NCBI GenBank assembly: GCA_028714535.1 | Contig: JAQTME010000006.1 | Coordinates: 1-64,000 of the forward strand | DNA length: 64,000 nucleotides | Direction of reading: 5' to 3' | Source of the DNA: Candidatus Iainarchaeum sp. | Lineage (GTDB): Archaea > Micrarchaeota > Micrarchaeia > Anstonellales > Bilamarchaeaceae | Shown here: positions 8,682 to 18,500 of the stretch, piece by piece | Numbering within the stretch: position 1 is the first letter of the stretch | How the letters are laid out: every line of letters begins with the position of its first letter | The notes under the pieces: generated by a model | Databases searched by the model: none | Told to the model about the DNA's origin: nothing | The model's input: only the letters and a program-made list of their open reading frames with translations | Position numbers and translations under genes: made by a program

Positions 8682-10118
8682 TCAGTATTGCCTGGCCGCA
8701 TACAGGTAAACCGTCGCCGGATTGCCGCAGGCGATGCACTTTTTCCCTTCGGGCTTCTCAGGCGCGCCGAACAGGGAGCCGCGCATGTTGGCCTGGTGCT
8801 TCTCCTTGACGATGTCGGCGCATTTCTCGCCATCCATGCCGTCGCTGCAGAACGGGACGCGCACGAACCCGTGCATGTCAAGCTTCTTCCCAAGCTCGCC
8901 CATGCTGTCCGCGAACGACAATTTGTCGGAGAACCACTTGTCTGCCTTCTCCTTGATGTTCTTGTCGATGGACTGCGCAATCTCGCCCAGCTTCGCATCC
9001 AGCTCCGCCGTCTTCACCTTTATCTTCTCGCCCGTGTCGCGCCTGGCGACGACCACGGTGCCTGATTCTATGTCGCGCATGCCGATTTCAACGCGCAGCG
9101 GCACGCCCTTCATCTCCCATTCGTTGAACTTGAAGCCGGGCGTCCGGTCCGAGTCGTCTATCCTGGTCACGAAGCAGCAGCCGATGGCGTTCGCCACCTC
9201 CCGGCACGCCTGGAGGACCCGTTCCCTGGTCTCTTCCTTGATTATGGGCACGATGACGACCTGCACGGGCGCGAGCCTGACCGGGAGCACGAGCCCCTTG
9301 TCGTCGCCGTGCGTCGCTATGACGGCGGCGTAGATGCGCGAGATGCACGGGCCGTAGCAGGTCTGCCAGACGTATTCCTCCTTGCCCTTGTCGTCCGTGT
9401 ATTTTATGCCGAACGCCTTGGAGAAGTGCTGGCCGAGCATGTGCGTGGACGGCAGCTGCAGCGCGCGGCCGTCTGGCATGAGCGTATCGGCGGCATAGGT
9501 GTCCTCGGCGCCTGCGAACTTGTCCCACTGCGGCCTCCTGAAGAACAGGAACGGCACTGCGAACTGGCCGTGGATGACCTGCTCGGCCATCTCCATGTCC
9601 TCGCGCACCTGCCCCATCGCGCCCTCGCGGGTGGCGAAGCAGTCGTGGGCCTCTATCCAGTGGAATTCCCTGCTGCGTATGAACGGCTTCGTCGCCTTGG
9701 TCTCGTGGCGCCAGACCTGGCACCGCTGGTAGATTTTCAGCGGCAGGTCGCGCGTTCCGTGTATCCAGAGGGCGTACAGGGGGTACATCGCGGTCTCGCT
9801 GGTGGGCCGCATGGCATATTTCTCCTCGAGCTTGGCGCCGCCGGCGTGCGTGACCCAGAAGACCTCGGGCACGAAGCCCTTCACGTGGTCGCTTTCGCGC
9901 GTGAGGTATTCCTCCGGTATGAGCGCCGGGAAAAGCGCTGGCACGTGGCCGCGCGACTCCACCGCGTCCTCGTACATGGCATACATGCGGTTCATGGACA
10001 TGACGGCCCATGGCCTGAAGACTATGAAGCCCTTTATCCCGTAGCGCAGGTCGCACAGCTCGGCTTCCTTGGTTATAGTATTGTACCATTCTGAGAAATC
10101 AGATTTTTTCAGCTGCAT
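8682..10118 (-). CDS. proS: Prolyl-tRNA synthetase (archaeal/eukaryotic type)
   Basis: A 478-residue class II synthetase that charges tRNA-Pro. Motif 2 is visible around KIYQRCQVWRHETKATKPFIRSREFHWIEAHD, split here as QVWRHETKA and FIRSREFHWIE. The anticodon-binding domain follows (LAPVQVVIVPI). The archaeal/eukaryotic C-terminal zinc domain has cysteines in FCSDGMDGEKC and KKCIACGNPA, ending in a terminal Tyr (AARQY). A TATA-like CTTTAAAACC lies about 37 nt before the ATG, leaving a roughly 10-nt leader. Confidence 0.95.
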   Translation of the reverse strand: MQLKKSDFSEWYNTITKEAELCDLRYGIKGFIVFRPWAVMSMNRMYAMYEDAVESRGHVPALFPALIPEEYLTRESDHVKGFVPEVFWVTHAGGAKLEEKYAMRPTSETAMYPLYALWIHGTRDLPLKIYQRCQVWRHETKATKPFIRSREFHWIEAHDCFATREGAMGQVREDMEMAEQVIHGQFAVPFLFFRRPQWDKFAGAEDTYAADTLMPDGRALQLPSTHMLGQHFSKAFGIKYTDDKGKEEYVWQTCYGPCISRIYAAVIATHGDDKGLVLPVRLAPVQVVIVPIIKEETRERVLQACREVANAIGCCFVTRIDDSDRTPGFKFNEWEMKGVPLRVEIGMRDIESGTVVVARRDTGEKIKVKTAELDAKLGEIAQSIDKNIKEKADKWFSDKLSFADSMGELGKKLDMHGFVRVPFCSDGMDGEKCADIVKEKHQANMRGSLFGAPEKPEGKKCIACGNPATVYLYAARQY

Positions 10119-10239
10119 ATGAAAACCAAGTCCAATCTGAACGAAATTGGTTTTAAAGGTTCTTGGGGGCGCGACTACGGACTAATGACGTATGCCGCCT
10201 GAAAAGGTTTAAAAACCTCCGGCATATTGAGAGAATACG

Positions 10240-11391
10240 ATGAGAGCCCTTACTATGAGGACCATAGTGAAGCGCCCCGAAGCAGGGATGCAAAAAAAAC
10301 CATGCTTAGATGGCGTGCTGCACGAAGGCCCGGCCCGCATGCCAAAGCCGCCCAGTACCAATCACCATATCCAGGGCGGCAGGCTGCCAAAGGCATACCT
10401 CGACTCGCACTCCATGTGGAGGCGCTGCTATTATGCCAAGAACAGGACCGCCAGGGGATACAGCGCGAGGAACGCCGAGGCGGCCATATGCGGCATGCGC
10501 TGGAACTATTACGTGAGCTTCGGCAAGCACATACACCTGGCCGCAGCAGAGGAGCGCCACGCGAACGCGACGACCGGCGGCCACATGAGGAACGTTTCGC
10601 ACAATACAGCAACGGAAAATGCCAACGAAGTGCATGAATACCGCTACGCATGCGCGGCCCAGGACACAGGCGTGGCACAGGCCGCGGGCAGCACATATGC
10701 AATGGCATATGTGATGCAGGGCGCACCGGCATACGGCCAGATGGCGCAGGCCCCGGCAGGCGGCACAGTGGCGGCAGCTGAAAACTGCGGCTGTGTAGCG
10801 CTGCAGGCAGCCGAGGGCAACGCACGGCCGGCCTCATACGCAACGCAGGGAAGCGTCGGGGCAGGAAACACACAGCAGGCTGGATTTTCAGTTCATGTTC
10901 CACAGCAGGCTGGCGCCAGCCCGGCAGGGCACCATCAGCACCACTGGCATGCAACGGCTGGGGCCGCCTGGCAGGGGAGCGGGGCTCCGCAGGCACAGCG
11001 CCACATGGCAGCGCAGCTCATTCCGATTTCAAGGGGCGCATCATCCACCAGCATCGAGGAGAATGTGCGCGTGGTGCAGATGGACATCACGCTGAGCATA
11101 TCGTACAACCCGCTGTCGCAGCTGTCTTATACGCCGACATATCAGGTTGGCATATATAGCAACGCCCAGGCAGTTGCAGCCCAGCCAGCAGCCGATGCGG
11201 CGGCCCAGCCCGCAGTTTACGCAGCAACCAACTGGAGCCCCGCACAACTGGTGGCAGCTGAAGCGACGGCAGCGGCCGTATCGTTGCAGGCAGCAGTGCC
11301 GGCAGCCCAGCAGGAAACTGGCTACATCGGCAGCACTGGCAAAAAGCAGTTCATGCTCAAGGTTGCTCACGCTGACGCGATTCCTGAATGA
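10240..11391 (+). CDS. Ala/Gln/His-rich protein of unknown function
   Basis: A 383-residue protein I do not recognise. The N-terminal ~120 residues are basic with Tyr/Trp/Cys/His (WRRCYYAKNRTARGYSAR). The remainder is low-complexity Ala/Gln/Gly/Pro/Tyr-rich, with a more ordered patch near VVQMDITLSISYNPLSQL and a C-terminal KKQFMLKVAHADAIPE. Translation from this ATG is supported by a TATA-like GTTTAAAAA (10207-10215) about 28 nt upstream, within an AGGTTT..AAACCT dyad. No signal peptide or TM helix. The call that it is expressed is moderate. Confidence 0.55.
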   Translation: MRALTMRTIVKRPEAGMQKKPCLDGVLHEGPARMPKPPSTNHHIQGGRLPKAYLDSHSMWRRCYYAKNRTARGYSARNAEAAICGMRWNYYVSFGKHIHLAAAEERHANATTGGHMRNVSHNTATENANEVHEYRYACAAQDTGVAQAAGSTYAMAYVMQGAPAYGQMAQAPAGGTVAAAENCGCVALQAAEGNARPASYATQGSVGAGNTQQAGFSVHVPQQAGASPAGHHQHHWHATAGAAWQGSGAPQAQRHMAAQLIPISRGASSTSIEENVRVVQMDITLSISYNPLSQLSYTPTYQVGIYSNAQAVAAQPAADAAAQPAVYAATNWSPAQLVAAEATAAAVSLQAAVPAAQQETGYIGSTGKKQFMLKVAHADAIPE

Positions 11392-11394
11392 GAA

Positions 11395-11928
11395 TCAGGC
11401 CTTGTTTATTAGTTCCACGAGCCTCGGCTGATATGCCGAAGGGATATTCGCCGCCTCGGGCGGGGGTAGGAACCCGCACAGCTTGGACGCGGCGCTGATG
11501 CGCGGCTCGATGTCCAGGTATTCGGTCATTATCGCCTCGAACGGTTTGGCGTAATAGGACGAACCGAGCATCCTGCAGACGTCCTTGCGTATGGAAAAGT
11601 AAAGCGCATATAACCCGGCATTGTCCTGCTTAAGCGACTCATCACGTATCTGCACGGTCCGCTCCATCAGGAACAGGGCCATCGCAAGCTTGCGTGAGGC
11701 GTTGAAGGCCTCCTGCTTTTGCATCACGGAGGACCGACGCGCGTATCCGAGAATCTGCGTGTCGAGAATGCGCTGGACGTAAGCCAGCTCAGTCGACTGC
11801 GCTTCCTCCGCCCTCAGGTGCGCAGGAATTTTCTTTTTGGAATACTGGGACAGCTTCAGGTGCAAGGACTTCAGGCCGTTGCGGCTGCCCGCGTCTCCTT
11901 CGCGGGCGCGTTCGAGGTCATCCACCAT
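11395..11928 (-). CDS. Helical hypothetical protein
   Basis: A 177-residue protein of unknown function, mostly alpha-helical. It has an acidic start (MVDDLERAREGD), a central helical stretch rich in Gln/Arg/Ala, and the C-terminus PSAYQPRLVELINKA. The ATG at 11928 is preferred over longer forms because a TATA-like TTTTTATTAATC box (about 11948-11960) lies 26 nt upstream. It is convergent with the Ala/Gln-rich gene, 4 bp apart. Confidence 0.6.
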   Translation of the reverse strand: MVDDLERAREGDAGSRNGLKSLHLKLSQYSKKKIPAHLRAEEAQSTELAYVQRILDTQILGYARRSSVMQKQEAFNASRKLAMALFLMERTVQIRDESLKQDNAGLYALYFSIRKDVCRMLGSSYYAKPFEAIMTEYLDIEPRISAASKLCGFLPPPEAANIPSAYQPRLVELINKA

Positions 11929-12095
11929 GACTGAACTACCAGCCGGATTAATAAAAACCTTTCCACTGCCGGCTGCATGGAACTGGAATATCTGGGCAAT
12001 GCCGCCGGGCTTGATGCTCGGCGATGGCAGCAGCGAGGGTGCCGGGAAAACCAATCTCTTCATGGCATGATTTGGCCTGGAACTGTAATTAAAGC

Positions 12096-12119
12096 TTGGT
12101 AATACACATGAATTACCAA
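12096..12119. repeat. Inverted repeat in intergenic gap
   Basis: Perfect 8-bp dyad TTGGTAAT / ATTACCAA with an 8-bp spacer, in the 12064-12246 gap. A TATA-like TAATTAAAG lies just to its left, and a GCGCTGAAAGCGC hairpin to its right. It is a candidate operator for the operon starting at 12247; no gene is evident in the gap. Confidence 0.4.
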
Positions 12120-12246
12120 TAATAGCAACAGAAACAGCGGGCAGGGCGCTGAAAGCGCGGCCTGGCGGTAACGACGGCGCCGGGCGGGCTTGCCATTAAA
12201 TGCTTATCCTGGCTTAAACAGATATCATGCCCGCGGGGGGATTGAC

Positions 12247-12561
12247 ATGGTGAAAAGCAGCGCGTCCGGTGAAACGAAGGCAGGAAAACGCTCCATGGAA
12301 GACATAGACGAGATGGAGAAGCTCACGCTGGAGAAGGCCAACAAGGCGCTCTCAGTGATAGAGAACACGCTGGCCATATGGGAGGCCTCCAGGGAGAAGC
12401 CCGAGGACCTGAAGCCCCGCATAAGCAGGCTCAAGTATTTCTACGAGGCGCTCACCGGATGGGAGAAGAAGATGCTTAAATCCATGGCGAAGGACGAGGA
12501 CGTGGACGCGCGCATAGGGCACCTGCGCGAGTTCAGCGACATCTGCCACGCTTATGCATAG
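12247..12561 (+). CDS. Small helical protein upstream of the giant gene
   Basis: A 104-residue, charged, all-helical protein (EDIDEMEKLTLEKANKALS, then GWEKKMLKSMAKDEDVDARI). Unknown function. The ATG at 12247 is preferred: a TATA-like TTAAATGCTTA at about 12196-12206 leaves a leader of roughly 20 nt. It directly precedes the giant gene, with a 7-nt gap or an 8-nt overlap depending on the latter's start, so the two are probably co-translated. Confidence 0.6.
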   Translation: MVKSSASGETKAGKRSMEDIDEMEKLTLEKANKALSVIENTLAIWEASREKPEDLKPRISRLKYFYEALTGWEKKMLKSMAKDEDVDARIGHLREFSDICHAYA

Positions 12562-12568
12562 TGATCAA

Positions 12569-15500
12569 ATGGGCGGACCAGCACAGAAAGAGCAGGACCT
12601 CACGCAACGGATAGACACCAGCGAGGCCACCCTCAGGGCGGTGCTCAGCAGCGTGCCGTCCCCCATGGCAGCCAAGTCGGCACAGCTCACCGGCCAGGTT
12701 GAGAACGCGGAGGGCCGCGTGCGCGAACTGATTGGCCTCGCGAAGCAGATAGACGGCATGTTCGGCCGCAGTGTGGCTGGCGAGATAGCCGACATCTCCA
12801 AGGAGATCGGCCGCATGCGCGCCCAGCTCGGCGCCATAGGCACTGAGCAGGTGGCTGGCGTGAACGAACGCTACCGCGGCCAGGCCCAGCGCATAGACCA
12901 GGAGCTGAGCGGAGTGGAAACGCGCCTGGGCGGCAGGTCGCTTTCAGAATCCAGGGATGCCTTCAACAATGCACGCGCGGGGGTGGAGATGCTTTCCGAA
13001 ACCATATCCGCGGCCAGGGGCCTGTTCACGGCCGGCGCGCCGCAGGAGATGGTGGCCGCCACGGACATGGCGCTCGAACTCTTCAGCAAAGGCGAGCCTG
13101 AGCGCGCGAGGCTGCTGCTCAAGGCAGCGAACATGTTCATAGACAACAGGGAGTTCTTCACCAGCGACACAGGAAAGCCCGGCGCCGCAAGCCTGGCGGT
13201 GTTCGCAACAGCGCTGGCTGACGGGCAGATGGACACCGCCAAGGCGGACGCCATCCTGGGCAGGTTCATGAGCTCCCTGGCCTACCCGCCCGAGCAGAGG
13301 GCGGCTGACAGGGACGTCATAGCCGGGAGCGTGAAGGAGCTCGGGGCTGAGGCAGCAGGGAAGATAGCGGCCACACTCGACACATGGCTGGGGCAGGAGA
13401 ATGTGGAGGGCGCGAAAAAGCTTGCGGACATGGCATTCACGTACATGAAGCTGGCCGAGGCCGGCAAGGATGCCGCGGCCCTGGACACCCTGAAAGCTGC
13501 GATGATGGTTTATGCGGACACGGGGCTGCAGGAAGCCGGCGCCAGGTTCTCCGACACTGCGGCGCGCATGATGTTCGCAGGCGACATCGGGAAGCTCAGG
13601 GACACGGTCAGCGCCTGGGGCCTGGGAGCGCCGAAGTCCGTGACGCAGAACGCGCTTGAAAGGACAGAGGAGCTCCTCCAGGAGAAAAAGTACGGGGAGG
13701 CAGGGAACCTGCTCACATTCACGGCGATGTATGCCGACAGCATCAACACGCTCGGCCTGGCGAAGAGGCCGGATGCGCCGCTCAGCCAGGACGCGGCCAG
13801 CAGCATAGGCAACATGGCCAGGGCGCTCGGCGCGCTCGGGCGCGGCGAGGCCATGGATGACGGCACTGACGCGGGGATGCTGTTCGTGGAAAACTACAAG
13901 GCGGCGGTCCGCAGCGGCCAGGCGATGGCGCTCCAGCGCAGCTACCAGGGCCTTAGGCAGAAATTCGACGGGAATGTGGCTTGGGCGAAGGGGCTGGAGC
14001 CAGGGCTGGTGCCGCTGGGCACCAGACACAAGGACGGGACCTGGCCTGGCAGCATGAAGATTGCCGAATTGCGCGAATACGAAACGAAATCAGGCGATGC
14101 CGCATTGAAGGGGCAGACGCTCGACCAGCTTCTCACGGCCTGCGGCAGGGCGGCGCAGAGCGGCGATGCTGAGGCATACGGCAGGTCCATGGACGCGTTC
14201 ACGAAGAGGTTCTCGCTCGTCTCGTCAAGATACTTCGCAGGGCAGATGGCCGGTGGAGTAGAGCAGATGGCCAAGGCCCTGGAATCCATAAAGAAGGCGT
14301 ACGGCGGGGGGGGGCCTGCTGATGCGTCTTCCAGGCTGGACAGGCTAGGCGACGGCATGCGGGAATTCTCCGCAGAGCTGCGCAGCGGGGCGAAGCTGGA
14401 TGAGACCGTCCCGAGGCTGCAGTACGATGCGCTGTGCAGCGCGTTCAAGCGCGAGCAGGCAGCGGCAATGATAACCAACCAGGCCGGACTGAACGAGGGC
14501 TATGCGTCCATGGCCAAGGGCATCACAGGGAGCATGGCCGGGGTCAGCCTGAAGGAAAGCACAGTGCATTTCACCAATGCGAAGAAAGCGCTGCTGAACG
14601 GCGACAATGCAACGGCCAGGAGAGAATACGAGGCAGCCATGAACCAGCGTCAGGCGGCCCTGGCGCTGTTCAGCGCGTTCGGGAAGGAGAAGGAAGGCGG
14701 CGTGGACGTGAGGCCGCTGTTCGACGGCTGGCGCAAGACCCACATGGACATATTCGACGGCGTGCTTGCGGGGAAGGACACTGCGAAGCTGCAGGAACGC
14801 GTGGGGCTCGTTGAGATTTCTGTGTTCGCGCTTCCGGAAAAAGAGCGCGGCTTCATTGATTTCTCCCGTGGGCAAAAGAATATAAGGGAGTTTGCGCTTG
14901 CAGGAAAGACCGCCGAGGCAGAGGCCGAATGGGCCAGGATGCAGAAAGCGCTCGAGATGCAGAAGCTCTGGACCAACGTGGGGAAGACCGTAGCCGGCAT
15001 CGCCGTGGGCTTCGTGCCTGGCGGGCAGCTGGTCTCGGCGGCCATATTCACGAGCATGGTGACCAACCAGGCTATAGACGAGGCCGCGGCCACGGGCCGC
15101 GTGAGCGGCATGACCTGGGCCATGCTCGGCATAACGGTCGCGACCGTGGGGCTCGGCGGCGTGGTGAGCGAACTGAAGCAAGCGGCAGAAATCGCGAAGT
15201 CCCTCGGAAGGTTAAGGGCAGCGGCCACATACGGCACCGCAGCGAAAGGGCTCACGGTCACAGGGCTGGGCGCGGGCGCGGTGATGACCGGGCTCGCGAT
15301 ACCAGCGACCATACAGGCGTTCAGGGAAGGCAGGTACGGGGAGGCGTGGTTCAACGTGGCCATGATGGCATTCCCGTTCGCGCACATGGGGGCGGTGCAC
15401 GTGCGCGGCAGGATAACTGCCGCGCGCACCAGGGCAGCAGACGCCAAGGCCGCAGGCGAATTCAACAGGGAGATGGAAGCGCTGCTGCACGGGAAGGCGG

Positions 15501-18500
15501 CCATGGTGCCGGAGAGGGTAGTGCAGCCAGGGGAAACCGCGCGGCCTGTAGAGGCTGCAAACCTGGCGGCGTATGAGACGTACATGAAAACAGGGATGCT
15601 TCCGGAAAAGCCGACCCAGGCCCATCTCGATTATATCCAGGAAAGGCTGCGCGGCGCGACGCACGAGGAGGCCATGGCGATGGCAGGCGGCACGTACAGG
15701 GGACCGACAGCTGCTGAGATAAAGCGGCGGATGGAAGCGGCCAGGGACAACGAGGCGTGCAGCAGCACAGTGGAATCGTTCGATTTCAGGGCGGCGGACA
15801 GGGCGGCGGTGGACGCGGCCATAATGGAACGCGGCGCAGCGCGCAGGTGGATGGCAGGCGGCGAGGAACTGGCAGGCGAGGCCGCCTCCACCGGAAGGAT
15901 ACTGCGGGGCATAGAAAGCCACATAACAGCGCTCGTGCGCGGGGGCGAGGACCTGGACGTCATAGTGGTCTCCGGGGACAAGGCCAAGCTCAACCAGATA
16001 AACCAGATGATGGGGCGCGGATACGGCGACCACGCGCTCGACGCGTACCGCGAGCTGCTCAGGCGCTCGGTGTACGACGCGAGCGGCAAGGACGGGATAG
16101 CGTTCCTGGTAAGGCCGTCCCAGAGCGGCGATGAGGCGATTGGCGTCATAATAGTCAGGGGAGGGGCAGGCGGCAGCGTCCATGAACGGCTGGCCGGCGC
16201 GCTGGCCAGGAATACGAGGACTGTATTCGACGAATATATGCAGCCTGAGCATCCGCAGACCCTCGCGCCGGTGAGGGGCCTGGTCCGCGACCCGCTTGAC
16301 CTGGTGGCTGAAGCCATAGACGTCAGCGAGCCTGTGGCCGTGAGGCGGGGCGCCGGAGGCAGGGTCGCCGCGGCCAACAGGGACGGGACCGACGCCATGG
16401 TGACTCACCAGATAGAGACGCCGGCAGGCAGGGAGACCGTGACGGAGTTCATGCCCAAGCTGGTACGCAGCGCTGACGAGCAGGGCTCGGCAAGCCACGC
16501 GCCGCACATGAGGAGGATGCTCAACAGCGGCGTGGATACCGAGATACGCAGGGCCCAGAACATAGCCGAGATTACAGTGGGCCAGCGGGTCAGCGGCATG
16601 GCTTTCGAGATGAGGCTGGAGGTAACCGACCCGACGGTACTCGCCGAAGCGCGCGCCCTCCTCCCAAAGACCAGGAAGGCGCTTGCAGAGGTGCTCACCA
16701 ACAGGTTCGACATCAGGGCATTCAACACGTTCCTGGGCCACTACGGCGCCAACAAGGTCGTGAACGCCGTGGAGGCTGCGGCCGGGGAATACGCGGCCGC
16801 CGGCGGCCTCACCATACGGCGCCTGGGCACGATGAAATACGTAATGGAAGGCGGCACGCCCGAGCAGATAAGCGCGCTCAACGCGCACGTGAGCGGCAGG
16901 CTCAGGCAGGCTGGCATGAAGTTCAGGGTGGGCGACGGCGTCCGCCCGGGCAGCGCAGTGGAGAATGCCAGCGCGGCTGACGCGCTCGCAACAATATCCA
17001 ACGGCCACCTGAAGCTGGAGTGGGGGGCCGCGAACTACGAGAACGCCAACGCGATAATAAGCTCCATGGCCATAGGCAACGACGAGACGCTCATGCGGCT
17101 GCTGGGCAGCGACTACGGGCACATGCGCGGCCTGGTGGATCTCGTGCGGAAAAACCCGGCGATAAGGAACGTGGAGGACCTGATGATAGCCCTGCACGAT
17201 ACGAGGCTGGGCGGAACCGGCGGCCCTGCCATGGAGACGGCGTTCAAGGCGTTCGTGACCGGCAGGGGCACTGAGTTCAGGGGGATGCTGGAGACGCTCG
17301 CGCCGCCTGCCGAAGCGATGGTGCTTAGGAGGGCGGTCGGCGCGGAAGAAGTGGTGTTGCAGCGCGCCCCGGAGGCTCCGCGGTCAGAACGGGCGCCGCA
17401 AAGGGCGCCCCAGCAGGCAATTGAAACGCTGGAGAGGAGCATAGGCGCTAAGCCGCGCGGGGCAGAGCTCGAAGCCGCCCTGAAGATGCTGGCGACCGAG
17501 GAGGAAAGGGCAGTGGCCAGGGTGCTTGACGCAATCATGGTAGGAGAGGTGAAGGGGAAGCTGCCTCCTGAATACCGGCGCGTGATTGACGACATAGGCA
17601 AAGAGGGCCTGGGCAAGGCAGGGGAGGCCGCTGCCGCAGCTGAAAGGGCGCTCATAGTAGTCTCGTCAGTTCCGGATGTGATGAACGCAAGAAGCGTGAT
17701 TGCGATGGAGGAGGCCATGGCCACGCAGGGCATAAAGGGCGAACTGGCCGAGGATGCCATAGCGCTGTTCAAGACAATCAAGAGCATGCACCTGAAGGAC
17801 AGCGAGATGAGGTGGAGCGGGGAAGACCACTTCGCGGTAATGGACCGCATCGAGCGGGGCGTTCCTGAGCCCGAGGCGGTCATACAGGTCGCCGCGGAGA
17901 AGAAGGCTGCCTACGAGCAGGCTGCAGATGCTCTCCAGGCTGCGCTGCAAAACGAGCGGCAATTCAGGCAGACAGATGCTGAGCTCGCAATGAACCTGCT
18001 GCGCTGGCGCTACGGCAGGAAGATGGACTTCACGGACCAGCAGGTCCTCACAAAGAAGGTGCTTGATGCGCTCGATCGGCATTTTGACGAAGGCAAGGGG
18101 GATGTCGAGGCAGTCATCGCCACCGCAAAACAGATGGCGAAGGAGAAGGCGGTGGCTGGGGCGCCACAACTCGGTGAACCCAGCCGGACCGCACTCACTG
18201 AAATGTTAGGGAAGGGCGCAATAGGCGAAAGGTATCTTGGCTACTTCACGGAGAACGGGCTCACAGACGACTTCTTAGCCATGGCGGCGCGGAAGATAGG
18301 CGGCGGGAAGATTGAAAGCCCGGCCGTCAGGAGCCTTCTGTTCGAGATGTTCAACATGGCACCTGACGAGCTCAGGGCATATTTCAGGCTCGCAGCAAAA
18401 GTGGAAAGGGTGCCGCTTCTTGACACGGAAAGCATTGCGAAAAGTCCGCAGGCCAGGGCGTTCAGGGAAGGCAGGGGCGAGGTGCCAACTGCGCCGTTGC

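Noticed and set aside
10227-10637. Alternative frame over the start of the Ala/Gln-rich gene
   Set aside because: Starts at TTG, has Arg-rich shadow-like composition, and the TATA box spacing fits the ATG at 10240 instead.
12200-12240. Earlier start of the small helical protein at 12190
   Set aside because: That start lies before the presumed transcription start from the TATA-like box at about 12200.
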